In this document: in pieces, positions 23,987 to 35,541 of the stretch
Layout: the number at the start of each line of letters is the position of its first letter
How positions within the stretch are numbered: position 1 is the first letter of the stretch
NCBI GenBank assembly: GCA_026874595.1
Contig: CM049319.1
Coordinates: 2,880,601 to 2,944,600 of the forward strand
Source of the DNA: Sipunculus nudus
Lineage: Eukaryota; Annelida; Sipuncula; Golfingiida; Sipunculidae
Direction of reading: 5' to 3'
Length of the DNA stretch: 64,000 nt
The notes under the pieces: model-generated
What the model was told of the DNA's origin: nothing
Databases searched by the model: none
The model's input: the letters and a program-made list of their open reading frames with translations, nothing else
Translations under genes and position numbers: made by a program

Positions 23987-26040
23987 GGCCAAAATAAAAA
24001 AAAGGTATGGTTCTCAGGCAATTTTTTTCAGAAATCAATGCGGGCGGGCGCTTTTTTTTTTTTTTAATTTTTTGGTATGTTTGATAAAAATGTCAAATGA
24101 TAAGGGAAAAGCATGAAAATAACAGTTTTATTTTGCTAAATAAGTAAAAGCACTACAAAATAAAGGAAATTGAATGGTTTTATCTTCTTGAATGAAATGT
24201 CGGAGCGGCAGCAGCTCAAAATTGGAAAGTTTTTATAGAAAATCAAAATAAAAATTTTTGATGCGGGGGTTTAAAGTTGATGCTGGGAAGTGCCTGAGAA
24301 CCATACCTTTAATTGTATCCGCCAAAACAGAGTTTTGCGGATACTATGTTTTCAGCTGGTCGCCGCCGCCGCCGCCGCCGCCGCCGCGTAGGTGTCCGGA
24401 GAACTCCTCCGTAACCGCTGGGCGGAATTTTCCGAAACCCGGGATTATGTTCGGGTCACATGTGAACTGCTGCGCCCCGATTTTGTTTTGACCTCTGACC
24501 TTTCCTCTGCGCTCTGCGTCCGTTTGTGCGTCTGTTTCCACACATAAACCCACATATCTCGGGAACCGTTTGACCGATCAGGAAAATTTTTTTGCACAAA
24601 TGTAGCCCTCGGAGAGCTTTATAACATACACCAAAAATGGTGGCGCCACCTGCAACCATGTTTGCACAGTGTCCATCTGTTCGTCTGCCTTGGGTTAAAA
24701 TCACTCATATCTCTGCAGTGACTTGACTAATTCACCTGAAATTCGGCATGCGCAAACATCCTGGATAGCTTTTCTGATTTTATGACAGGTGGCGCCACCT
24801 ACATTCACGTTGACGCTGCAGACATCCAAGCTCATATCTCGGGAACCGTTTGACCGATCAGGAAAATTCTTTTGCACAAATGTAGCCCTTGGAGAGCTTT
24901 ATAACATACACCAAAAATGGTGGCGCCACCTGCAACCATGTTTGCACAGTGTCCATCTGTTCGTCTGCCTTGGGTTAAAATCACTCATATCTCTGCAGTG
25001 ACTTGACTAATTCACCTGAAATTTGGCATGCGTATACATCCTGGATAGCTTATCTGATTTTATGACAGGTGGCGCCACCTACATTCACGTTTACGCTGCA
25101 GACATCCAAGCTCATATCTCGGGAACCGTTTGACCGATCAGGAAAATTCTTTTGCACAAATGTAGCCCTTGGAGAGCTTTATAACATACACCAAAAATGG
25201 TGCCGCTACCTGCAACCATGTTTGTACAGTGTCCATCTGTTTGTCTGCCTTGGGTTAAAATCACTCATATCTCTGCAGTGACTTGACTAATTCACCTGAA
25301 ATTTGGCATGCGTATACATCCTGGATAGCTTTTCTGATTTTATGACAGGTGGCGCCACCTACATTCATGTTTACGCTGCAGACATCCAAGCTCATATCTC
25401 AGGAACCGTTTGATTGATCAGGAAAATTTTTTTGCACAAATGTAGCCCTTGGAGAGCTTTATAACATACACAAAAAATGGTGGCGCCACCTGCAACCATG
25501 TTTGCACAGTGTCCAGCTGTTCGTCTGCCTTGGGTTAAAATCACTCATATCTCTGCAGTGGTTTGACTAATTCACCTGAAATTCTGCATGCTTATACATC
25601 CTGGATAGCTTTTCTGATTTTATGACAGGTGGCGCCACCTACAATCAAGTTTACGCTGCAGACATCCAAGCTCATATCTAGGGAACCGTTTGACCAATTG
25701 GGCCAAAATTTTGCATGTGTATAGTTCTCACAAAGCTCTTTATCATACGCTAAACTGGTGGCGCCACCTGCAACCCTTTTTTGCACAGCGTCCATCTGTT
25801 TGTCTGCCAAGGGCAAAAATCACTCATATACAATATAGTGGTTTGACTTATCTGCCTTAAATTTTGCATATGTATACAACTTGGACGGCTTTCTGGATTT
25901 TTTGGTAGGTAGCGCAACCTACATACACAATTTGGCTGCAGACATCCATGCTGATATGCAACACTTCACCCGTTCCACTCTGATTTAGGCGGATACAAGT
26001 AGTCGCTTGTCGACTACCCGTATTCTAGTTTTTTTGGGCC
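23987..26040 (+). mobile_element. PIF/Harbinger-type MITE split by a Helentron-like insertion
   Basis: The left part (23987-24312) starts GGCC then an A-rich run and GGTATGGTTCTCAGGC. The right part (26029-26040) finishes in T-run GGGCC. Exact TTA repeats flank the whole (23984-23986 and 26041-26043). With the 1716-bp insertion removed, the 338-bp MITE aligns end to end with the uninterrupted copy at 40096-40372, including the closing GCCTGAGAACCATACC. It is non-autonomous. Confidence 0.85.
24313..26028 (+). mobile_element. Helentron-like non-autonomous element (HINE), copy 1
   Basis: The 5' end TTGTATCCGCC is matched by an internal inverse GGCGGATACAA at 25988-25998, an asymmetric inverted repeat. 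After it comes a 7-bp-stem hairpin GTAGTCG-CTTGT-CGACTAC (25999-26017), seven bases and a terminal CTAG (26025-26028). This layout matches Helentron/Helitron2 rolling-circle elements. A second hairpin sits at the 5' end (GTATCCGCCAAAAC...GTTTTGCGGATAC, 24315-24344), followed by a CCG run (24361-24387). The core is a tandem array with GGTGGCGCCACC palindromes at 24639, 24788, 24919, 25068, 25199 (mutated), 25348, 25479, 25628, 25757 and 25908 (decayed). Spacing alternates 149 and 131 bp, a 280-bp repeat. Open frames in each unit recur identically and are not genes. No Rep-helicase is encoded. The architecture resembles bivalve pearl-type elements. Confidence 0.8.
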
Positions 26041-26044
26041 TTAA

Positions 26045-26500
26045 ATCATGTTTTGGATCTGGCAGACATGTAGTCACCCGCGGATTGCCACAGTCAAGTT
26101 TAACTCATCGTGTAACATAATTAAACATGGAGTTGTGATAATATATACAAATTCGGATGGTTTGTTTCCATGTCTTTTTCTTGGTATATCACACAGTTTG
26201 AAACCATGCACACAATCTTCAAGACAAATCATTGATGAAGAAATGCAATTTTTGAATGAATATGTATCATACGCGAGTAAAAATGTGCTGTCGATAAAGA
26301 CCTACCCTGGTGATTATGTATTTATATAGTGGAATTTTCAAAAGTGTGACAAAAATTTGTATTTAAAAATAAGATCAATTTTTAATGCATACTTTTCAGT
26401 GCAGTTCTTGACATTACATCAACAAAAGAGCACTCAGAGGGCCCATGTCTCAGCCGTTCCACAATTTACTCATGCAAACATTCCTTAACTGGCTCATGCA

Positions 26501-26553
<53 letters not shown>

Positions 26554-27580
26554 TTTATATGTATATAATAGTTCCTGTCTCAAGACCAACCCTTCAAAGC
26601 TTCAATGTGTTTCGTTGAAATTGATGAAATTCTTGGAGAAATTCTATGGACAATATTGTATGGACAGACAACGGTGAATACACAGCCACACATGTTTTTG
26701 AAGAGAACTACTGTTCAAGCTTTCAGTGATATTTTGCATTGCCACTCTGTCCTGCATTCAAAAATGTACTTTATCATCGTCAAAGCATTGCGTACACACA
26801 TGAATATGCATACCCAGGCTGTAATTTGTATATAACATCACTGGGGGAGTGTGTCATGGTTACAGTGTTTTACGCTAACATCCCCCGTGGTTACGGAGAA
26901 ATTGTTTTATCTGTCACATCTGTATATTGCGGTAACGTAACTGATCACTGTACTGATTGTGTCTAAATTATATCATCAATACGCTACGCGTTCCATATTC
27001 TTTGCCAAAAAATGTCGGGGATTTACGCAAATATAGATCCTCGGGGTTATTAATGAATCAAAACTAACAAAAAAAGATAAAAATAGAAATTTGCATTCTG
27101 AGGAATGCAAGACTCCGTCATGGGGGGGGGGTCCATATTGAGGGATGCTCCCCAAATCCTGTTTGCATTCACTTATTCTGCCTATATTACCAAGTTCATT
27201 CGTGCGTAAGTGACTGCACATTTGTGAAATACCTAATGAAATCTAATCGATTCTTCCTTTGCCCATTCCCGAAAAGCTCTGATAATGTCATGAGATTCCG
27301 TTCATGGTTGCATGAGTAATGCTGTGAATGAAATACACAAACACATACACGAGGGGGGATGCACGCATACCTTTCTAGCGGAGGCAAATACGAACGGACG
27401 GACATGCTGATACCTACAGTTTTTTTTCATCTCCCTCTTAGCTTATGCTGGTAGCATGAGTCAGAAAACGTATATGTATATACATAAAACATGTATATCG
27501 AGTACATTTTGTCCGATATTAAGAGTGAACGTGTGCTAATGTTGCTGTATCAAGGTTGCAGAGAGATTAGAGAATACATA
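26045..27580. other. Unannotated stretch with one (TA)n tract
   Basis: It contains (TA)n at 26503-26548 and a G-run near 27122-27130. Open frames of 75-93 codons overlap on the plus strand without recognisable domains. Confidence 0.4.
26503..26548. repeat. (TA)n microsatellite
   Basis: About 23 AT units. Confidence 0.95.
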
Positions 27581-27585
27581 CGGCC

Positions 27586-27792
27586 CAGTAGCGGATCCAG
27601 GGAGAAGGGGTTCCAGGGGGTCCGGACTCCCCTTTTTCATCCGAAGCAACTTTTTTTAGGGTTTCAGACAAAATCCTGCGGCCTGGCTCCCCCTCCCTTT
27701 TCCGGACGTAGGGACCATATTTTAGGTGTTTCCTTAGTCCTCCTTGTTTGTACCGCCCCCTCCCCTTTTCCCAAATCCTGGATCCGCCCCTG
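27586..27792. mobile_element. 5-bp-TSD MITE (CAGAAGCGGATCC family), copy 2
   Basis: It starts CAGTAGCGGATCCAGGG and ends CCTGGATCCGCCCCTG. The flanks CGGCC (27581-27585) and TGGCC (27793-27797) differ at one base, a near-intact 5-bp duplication. The interior matches copies at 16249, 36284 and 47234. Confidence 0.85.
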
Positions 27793-28100
27793 TGGCCTAT
27801 ATATATAGTGTGTCAGTAATCTTGCCAGAGCACTATAGTTATGTGATCTTTAATGATATTTCGTTTGAAAGTTAATTATAAAGCAAATGAGATCGCAGAA
27901 AGATAAGACCCTTTCGAGGGAGGTGTCGACAACCAATAATCCAAAAGCAAAACTATAGTGACCCATGGGTCATGACGTTAAGCTGACCGCATGTCCGACC
28001 TGGAACATTGGGAAGTTGGGGGGGGGGGGGGGTGATGCAAACATTAATTCATAATATTTAGACATTTTCTTTGAATCTTTTATACCAGCTGTGTACATAC

Positions 28101-28982
28101 TGTTACAGAACCTAATAACAACAGATCACGTAGTCGTGACGAGGATAAATTTTGTTATAGAGATAAAAACAAATCAGATTCTGTAACACTAGGCAGCGTG
28201 AAATGTCTAGGGGAATGAATAAAGAAGTCAGTGATTTTTTGTTAACAAATAATTATTCTTAAAACAATCCTTACATTACAATACACTAAATCAATACAAT
28301 TACACAGTATAACAACAAAACTACAGCAAGTCAATACAATTACACATGCAGTATAATTAATAAAGTGTACAGAACCTGGATACCACCACTGTCACAGCGA
28401 CAACAAGTCCTTTAAAATGTATAATCCATATGAACAGTTCACATAAACCTTCTCAGAGAAAAATAGTCCAATTCAATCAAAAAATCAACCTGTTGTAATC
28501 CAAAAGTGAAGTTCTTGTAATAATCCCGAAAGCAAACTGGAGACAGGCCACACTAAATCTGCATAGAGTTCGTAGAATCCCTGACACTATTGCAATTATC
28601 GGATAGGTCCAAAACTGACTCACACTCTTCCGTGTCCGCTGGAATATTTCTCTCTCCTCTTCTCTCGGCTCCAGACACAGCCCCTTATTTATAGCTTCTC
28701 TCCCTCAAGCCTAGAAACTTCTATTTCACGAACAATCTTAAGAACCCAACAATACATAAAACACACGCCCAAAGAACATTACAAGACACGCGTTCATATA
28801 GCGCGACCAGCCCAGAAAGTTCCAGAATAGCATGAACGCTCTGTTTCTACACATCAGAGTTCAACCAATGCGGATTACACCGAGCCTGCAACACCCGGCC
28901 AGGCGAGGTTGCTACAACAACGAGCCACGACCGCGCCACACGAACCAAGTGTCAACAACACATGTAACAGACATCTGTGACA
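28101..28982 (-). mobile_element. Solo-LTR-like element, minus orientation
   Basis: In its own (minus-strand) orientation it begins TGTCACAGATG and ends GGTTCTGTAACA, with TG...CA termini. ATAC flanks it directly on both sides (28097-28100 and 28983-28986), a 4-bp duplication. A TATA box (TATAAATAA, minus strand 28693-28685) lies within it, followed by a region strongly similar to the inverted copy at 31494-32362. There is no internal coding region on either side, so it is either a solo LTR or another promoter-bearing non-autonomous element. Confidence 0.6.
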
Positions 28983-29048
28983 ATACCCATGAAAAAAAAA
29001 TCTCATGATGGTCCAAGAGAATTATACTTTTTTTTTTAGCTAAAACGA

Positions 29049-29050
<2 letters not shown>

Positions 29051-29104
<54 letters not shown>
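29051..29104. repeat. (CT)n microsatellite
   Basis: About 26 CT units. Confidence 0.95.
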
Positions 29105-29107
<3 letters not shown>

Positions 29108-29317
29108 TAAAAGTATAATACCACGCAACAGTGACACTGGACCACATAAGAGACTTAAATGATACATCTTTCAGCGGGAGAGCAGTCACGACGTGTTGCA
29201 GGCTCTGCCAAGATGAACAAAAAATTGCCTGCTTGGAGTGGTGACGTCACGTTTAACCAGGGGTGTCTAATTACTGTCAATAGGGGGGGGGGGTTATCTC
29301 CTAGAGGTGCGGACGTC

Positions 29318-29875
29318 GTTCTTCTAGTATAGGAATTACTGTGTGGTTCTTCTAGTATAGGAATTAGTGTGTCGTTCATCTAGCGCGGGAATTATAGTGT
29401 GTTGTTTTTCTAGTACAGGAATAAGTGTGTCGTTCTTCTAGTATAGAAATGAGTGTATCGTTCTTCTAATGCGGGAATTAATGTGTCAATCTTCTTGCGT
29501 GGAAATAAGTGTGGCTCTACTATAGTGCGAGAATTAGTGTGTCGTTCATCTTGTGCGGGAATTAGTTTGTAGTTCACCTAGAGCGAGAATTAGTGTATCA
29601 TTTCTCTAGTGTAGGAATTAGTGTATGGTTCATCTAGTGCGGGAATAAGTGTATCGTTCATCTACTGTAGGAATAAGTATGTCGTTCAACAAGACCGGGA
29701 ATTAGTGTATCGTTCATCTATTGCGGGAATTGATGTGTCGTTCATCTATGGTTCAGGAATAAGTATCGTTCATCTAGTGCAGGAATTAGTGTCGTTCATC
29801 TAGTGTAGGAATCAGTTCACGCCGTTCGTCAAGTTATACGAATAAGCGTGTTGTTCATCTATACTGTGCGGTCGC
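29318..29875. repeat. Diverged 28-bp minisatellite, about 20 units
   Basis: The unit reads approximately GTTCATCTAGTGCGGGAATT followed by AGTGTGTC. Units differ at many positions and some have gained or lost bases, so the array is old. There are no unique spacers between units. Confidence 0.9.
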
Positions 29876-30989
29876 TTTGTTGAATTAACAGAAAAGTATA
29901 TATAAATATATTGCACTAGTTTACACAACAGATCTGAGGAGATATGTCACGATTCACAATAAAACAATGACTCTATTTACTTCAAAGGCATACATTTTCG
30001 TGCATTTTCAGATTTACAATTGGTTGGCGAGTTAACAAGTGAAAATTTCTGTATTCTCTTTTAAGTCGTGCAATTTCACAAACGCGTAAGGTATATGCAG
30101 GGATTACAGAAACAATGATTCATATAGAACCCCATAAAATGAAATTATACAAAAAAAAAGTAGTTGTGGTTTTTCTAACGACATGACTTGAGGGACTTTT
30201 ATCAAAATTTCCAAAATATGGCGGGTGACAGGGGTTCCTGTGGAATTAATGTACCTAATTGTTCATCGTGACTGATCACATATCTAAAGTCCCCCCCACC
30301 CCGGCTTATTAATTTAATATTTAGCTTATCTAGCTCAATGAACATATTATATGCCTGAAACAATTTTTTCTAACTATGATACATGAATAATTTATATTTA
30401 TCATGTATTTATGAGAATAATTCTTACATAAAATTTACGGGATCTCCGTTTCAGCATCATGTGTTTGATAAATTAATGATCAGGACATCACATATAGACT
30501 TTCAAACTATTCATACCCTGGTTGATCATTAGTTTTATCATCCTTTTGCCATTCACAGGCAAACAGAATTACTTTTAATGAGTTTAAAGTTTAAGTAATA
30601 CTATATATTCATGCATACACAAATGAAATATGTTAATTCAATAACACTGTATACTTCACCATTTTTATATCAAATATACTTTTTTGGCTTTCTGTAATCG
30701 TTGAAGATTTTACTAATTTAATGAAGATTGTGAATCTGCTAGTATTGTATTCAAGCTCATGACAGAAAGATACCATTTTTAAATTTGTAAACCAATTGTC
30801 ACTTTATTAACTAACAAGAGAATGAAGGGCTAAATGGGTGGCTCTTGGTGGCTCTCGGTGAAAAGACCGACCCTAACTTTTGTAAACCTAGGAACTCGGT
30901 CATTAATTTCATGTTTATACATGGATCGTCATGTCATCTGATGTATCTCTTGCTGAACGGCATCACCAGATTATACACATGTCCCTCCC

Positions 30990-31030
30990 CAGGGGCGGAT
31001 CCAGGATTTTGCAAGAGGGGGGGCTAGTAG
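30990..31030. mobile_element. Isolated CAGGGGCGGATCC transposon terminus
   Basis: CAGGGGCGGATCCAGGATTT is the inverse of the right end of the 5-bp-TSD MITE family. The interior after it differs (GCAAGAGGGGGGGCTAG) and no partner end was found. It may be a related family or a truncated copy. Confidence 0.45.
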
Positions 31031-31089
31031 ACACTTTGCATATATATATATATTGGCGCAGGCTCTTGCCATAGACATTTATCTTATTA

Positions 31090-31091
<2 letters not shown>

Positions 31092-31140
<49 letters not shown>
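31092..31140. repeat. (TA)n microsatellite
   Basis: About 24 TA units. Confidence 0.95.
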
Positions 31141-31144
<4 letters not shown>

Positions 31145-31493
31145 TATAGTGTAAACTTCTGATGTTCAAAAGGTTATAATCAGTCCATTGTTGGATACGT
31201 TATTTGAATTTAAGTCACTTTATACCTAAAAAAACTGAATTCTTTGCCATTTTAAAACGAAAACTGCCCTTTTCTATTCATTAACTTCAGAATAATTATT
31301 TTTAAAAAATGTTTCAAATCAACGAATCAACCAACGTCGATAATTACATGATAAACCTTGCTTCGCAGAGGAATAATTAACTCGGCAAATAAAAACTTCT
31401 CCGGAGCAAGCAGTAAGAATGGGGAATCCATAGCAAAAGAATAAATTATCTGGACATTATTTTGTTTCCTTCTATCAACCGATTTATAAATAA

Positions 31494-32362
31494 TGTTACA
31501 TGTATCTGTTTGTTATGCTTGGGATATTACATAACTTGGCATGTGCTAGGCATTCTAATTCGTGTTAAGCGCAAAACCCTGTTCGCTGCTATGGGAACCG
31601 CACTGGCTGAACTCTGGCGTTTAGCGTCACGGCGCTCGTTGTAGTTTAGAATTTTCGGGAATGTTCATGCGGTATGGGCACGTGTGTATTGTTGTGTTCT
31701 TTGGAGTATTCGTGAATATGGAAGTTTCTTGGCTTCGGGTGAAAAAAGCTATAAATAGAGGCTATGTTCAGAGCCGGCAGAGAGAAAAATACCAGCGGAC
31801 ACGATGAGTATGACTCTCTCGTCCGTGTTTTTTTTTTGTGGGGGGGGGGGGGGGGTCTTTTCGATAATTGCAGAACTTACAGATCTTCAACGGATTTAAT
31901 ACAGACTTTATATACGGATTGTCTTCAGTCTGCCCTTGGGATTATTACTAGAGCTTCACTTTTGGATTACAACACATTGATTTCGGGATTGAATCGGACT
32001 ATTCTCTGGGAAGATTTATTTGAACTATTTACGAGGATTATTTGTGTTAAAGGACTCTCGTTGAGCTGTGGCAGTGGTGGTATCCAGAAATCAAAGCCTA
32101 GGATCCGGACACTCTGGTGATGTACATTTTTATTATTATTGTTATACTGTGTAATTGTATTAATTTAGTGTATTGTAATGTAAGGACTGTTCTAAGAATT
32201 AATTATAATTATTTTTTAACAAAAAACCACTGACTTCTTCATTTATTCCCCTAAACGTTTATATCACGCTGCCTAGTGTTGTGGAATCTCATTTTTTTAT
32301 CTCCGTAAAAAAATTTATGCTCGTCACGATTACGTGATCTGTTATAATTAGGTACCGTAACA
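31494..32362 (+). mobile_element. Solo-LTR-like element, plus orientation
   Basis: It starts TGTTACATG and ends ACCGTAACA. It is an inverted relative of 28101-28982 along most of its length, e.g. the shared GCTATAAATA box (TATA at 31750-31757), CCAGCGGACACG, ACTTTTGGATTACAACA, GTGGCAGTGGTGGTATCCAG and ACTAGGCAGCGTGA (as inverse). No clear target duplication was found. An internal 118-codon open frame is not conserved in the other copy and is rejected as a gene. Confidence 0.55.
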
Positions 32363-32999
32363 ATGAAAATAAGACTTGGGTATTTTAATAATCTCTTTTA
32401 TAAAGTATCGTATTGAGATGAACATGACGTGAGCACAAGTTCCCAACGATGTAAACATTTCGTTCATTATTTAATCTCAAATAATTGATCAGTCATAAAA
32501 TAAAGACACAACTACATATTAAAATCTTTAAGTGCATTCAACATCATTGAAAAAGGCAAACGAATAACTGGAGATTATTCTATAACTACTTTTTGAGGTA
32601 CTATTCACCAGCGTTTATTTTTAATAACTGGTATAGCTTAAATTACTTTTCCATGTGTGCATTTGCTTCATTATTCTAAAACTTGCTTTTATACGTTCAA
32701 ACGTCAGATGTCTTTATATACGTCTAAATTTTAAAATGCATTTCAAAATCTAGCATAAAGAGAGGTGATTAAGGCTTGCTTTTTATTTTAACGCTTTATC
32801 ATGTTCACAAGCAAGATGTCCAAGCCAAAGGACAGCTGGAACATTGCATGAGAAATGCTTGAGGGGGCTACGGATGATAGATCATGTAGATCGAAATTTT
32901 TAACGTCTTAAAATATTGTTGTAAAATGCCAAATAAATTATATAAAAATATAACAAGGACCTTGGGCCGCAATTGTCCCCGGCCATTTATTTAACTATG

Positions 33000-33355
33000 A
33001 AAGTGTGGCATCAGTGATGGTGCGGGACGGACGGACGGATTGAAGAACAGACGGACGAAAGGACGGAGGGACTTACAGACGCGGACCATTTAAGTAGTCC
33101 TCTCTCCTATCGGCGGGGGAATAAAAAGATGCCTGATACAGGTGTAGACATTCGTTTCTCCTAACGATTCCTGGGGTTTTCAACCTTTGTTTTTGTGTAT
33201 ATATTTTGTGTTTTTTGTATATGTGTATGATGGCAACTGAAAATAATATAAAGAAAATCTCCTCTGATAAGAAATGATAACAATGTTTCAATCTGGGGGG
33301 GGGGGGGGGGGGCTTCAGCCCCCAAAGCTCCCCCTCTGGATCCGTCACTGCTCCC
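33000..33355. repeat. (GGAC)-rich patch, G-run and isolated transposon end
   Basis: An imperfect GGACGGACGGAC patch at 33027-33065 is followed by unrecognised sequence, a G-run at 33296-33312 and a terminus CTGGATCCGTCACTG at 33337-33351. The terminus is the inverse of CAGTGACGGATCCAG and is related to the 5-bp-TSD MITE family. No partner end was recognised. Confidence 0.5.
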
Positions 33356-33689
33356 GCAGATGTATATCATAGGTCATGAAGGTCCTTGTACATATGTGGA
33401 CTAGCGGTCATATAACATCCGCCTATCGTCAAACATGCTTCACTACCCCCTAGATCTAAATATTTCTAATTTGATATGCCAGAGGTTGCTTATTTCACCA
33501 CAAAATTTGAAATTTCTATACTATAAAACTGATGTTTCTAATGTTATTCAGAAAATATGTTTAGAAATTACACTGAAAGACAAAAATAACATTCGTCGTA
33601 TGTCGTATGAAAAGGGCTTTGGTATATAGGTCTAAATTCCTGGATAGCTGCTTGATGACCATATTGGAGTTCTGAAATCAATAGCGAAC

Positions 33690-33900
33690 GTTATAGCAGA
33701 ATGGGAAGGCTGGACCTGCCGCACAGCCAGCTACCACCGATCTTTTTCTCGAACGAAGCCGGCTGTGGGCTGTCATATACTTATCCGTTTTACAGGCTGT
33801 GGTTGGCCGCAACAGCAGTCGAGGCGCCAAACGGAACCAGCTGGTATACGAGACTGCCGGCTGGAAATTCTTACTTGTTTGTGGTTGGATGGCCAAAATC
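33690..33900. other. Locally GC-richer block, unidentified
   Basis: This 200-bp block is clearly richer in G and C than its surroundings and is open in one frame on each strand (67 and 72 codons). No domain was recognised and splice sites are not convincing. Confidence 0.3.
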
Positions 33901-34099
33901 TTGATATTACTCGAGTTTAAAAAACAAGCTTAATTGCTGGAGTACAAAAAGACACATTAAAAAAGTTTTGAATTTTTTATATTAATTTTGTTTTGATTTG
34001 GTATGCAACTCAGTCAAACAAGTCGTCTGAGGAAAACAGAGCTCGCTGATACGGGGCATTAAAAAACAATGACCACCACAGAGGTGATTAATATGCCCG

Positions 34100-35460
34100 T
34101 CACATTTGTTGTGACCTCTGGCCTCATAATATGGATCGATTTTGGCGGGAAGCAAACGTAAAGGAAATATATTATATTGGTTAATATTTGCATTGAGTTT
34201 CATGAAAATCCATTATATCCCTGCTTAATGATAGCAGCAACATCATTAAGTAGGCTAGTGACCCCGACCTCGTTTCGTATGCGTGGATTTTTGCCGGGAA
34301 TCAAATTTATATATTAATATTATACTGGTTAATATTTCTGTTGAGTTTCATCAAAATCCAACTCTTTTCTGCCAAGTTATCGCAGCGAAACCATTAAGGA
34401 GCTTGGCGACCTCTGTTCTCATTAAATGTGTGGATTTTGTCTGAAATAATACTGGACCTAGTTAATCTATGCATGGGTAATGTCACAGAGCATCAGTATA
34501 TTATAGAAATATCTTCATTAGCAATGGAGCAATATGCCCCACAGAAAAAGTTAACCTAAACTGTCATGAACAAGGTGACATGAGACCTTGAACTATACCC
34601 CCCCCCCCCCCAAAATATAGGAAATTCCTAACCCCCATATAACCCATTTATAAAATATGAAAACAATAGAGTGAGTGGTTATTGGGTTATCTTTATATCC
34701 CAAAACTAAAACCTGTGCTGGGTTAGGATCTGCACAAATTTTGTCCATTAAGTGCTAATTACTGGTCCAGAAAATAAAATATGGGGAAGTTTTAATAGCT
34801 GTGCTGGGAATTGTGAATGTACCTTAGTCTGCTAAGTTTAATTGAGATATCTTCATTAGCAAATGGAGCAATGAGCCTAACAACAAACTTTAACCGGCCT
34901 TTATATAAACAACCGGGGCCTGTGACCTTGACTGCTAAATCACACGAAGGATTCTTAACCCCATACGCAATACATACTAGTATGTGAAATATAAAAGCAA
35001 TAGAGTAAGTGGTTGCCGAGTTGTAAAGAATTAACAAAAAACTTTAACCTTAGCTAGGTTGTGATCTGTACATATTATGTTCGTCAAGTGCAATTACTAA
35101 GCCAAAAAATTATCGGGTTTAAAAAAAAAGTATCGGGAAAAAACTTAATAAATATATAAATAAAAAAAAAATAAAAATTAGTTGTGCTGGGTATTGTCAT
35201 TGTTGATCAGTGTACTTAATTTAACTGAAATATCTTCATAAGCAAATGAAGTAATGAACCTAACAAAATACCTTTAACCAGACTTCATGAACTACGGGTG
35301 CCCAGGCTTTAAACTTTAGAATCCCAAAATCATAGAGGTGATTCCTAACCATCTGTACAATCCATATAAGTAGCCTAATATTGAAGCAATCGGGAAAGTG
35401 GTTGCCGAGTTATAAAGAGTATTATATTTAACCTTTCGTTGTCTATATATTCAATAACCC
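34100..35460. repeat. Diverged tandem arrays (about 170-bp then about 360-bp units)
   Basis: Two ~170-bp units (34100-34440) share TGGTTAATATTT...TTGAGTTTCAT(G/C)AAAATCCA and a GTGACC/GCGACCTC ending. Three longer units follow (about 34490, 34840 and 35200), sharing GAAATATCTTCAT(T/A)AGCAAATG, a GAACCTAAC-type block, CCTTGAC, ATTCCTAACCCC and AGTGGTTGCCGAGTT. Divergence is high. Confidence 0.6.
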
Positions 35461-35497
35461 ACAGTCGTTTTATCTATAACATCGCGAGTTTTTATTT

Positions 35498-35534
<37 letters not shown>

Positions 35535-35541
35535 ATATATT
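35498..35541. repeat. (TA)n microsatellite
   Basis: About 20 TA units with one TT interruption; a C-run (35745-35760) lies 200 bp further on. Confidence 0.9.

Larger units (their letters stand above)
29880..31490. other. Unannotated AT-rich stretch
   Basis: No exon or RNA gene was recognised. It contains a lone transposon end at 30990 and (TA)n at 31092-31140. Confidence 0.4.

Noticed and set aside
24789-25281. Repeated ~70-codon open frames with near-identical peptides as a gene family
   Set aside because: They are the tandem units of the Helentron-like core. They restart in each 280-bp unit and are mirrored by frames on the other strand.
27491-27808. 105-codon open frame as a gene
   Set aside because: Most of it is the 5-bp-TSD MITE at 27586-27792, whose other copies shift frame.
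29318-29875. CRISPR array
   Set aside because: Units are contiguous and diverged with no unique spacers, and the genome is eukaryotic.
31764-32120. 118-codon open frame as a gene
   Set aside because: It lies within an LTR-like element, includes a G-run, and is broken in the inverted sister copy at 28.1-29.0 kb.
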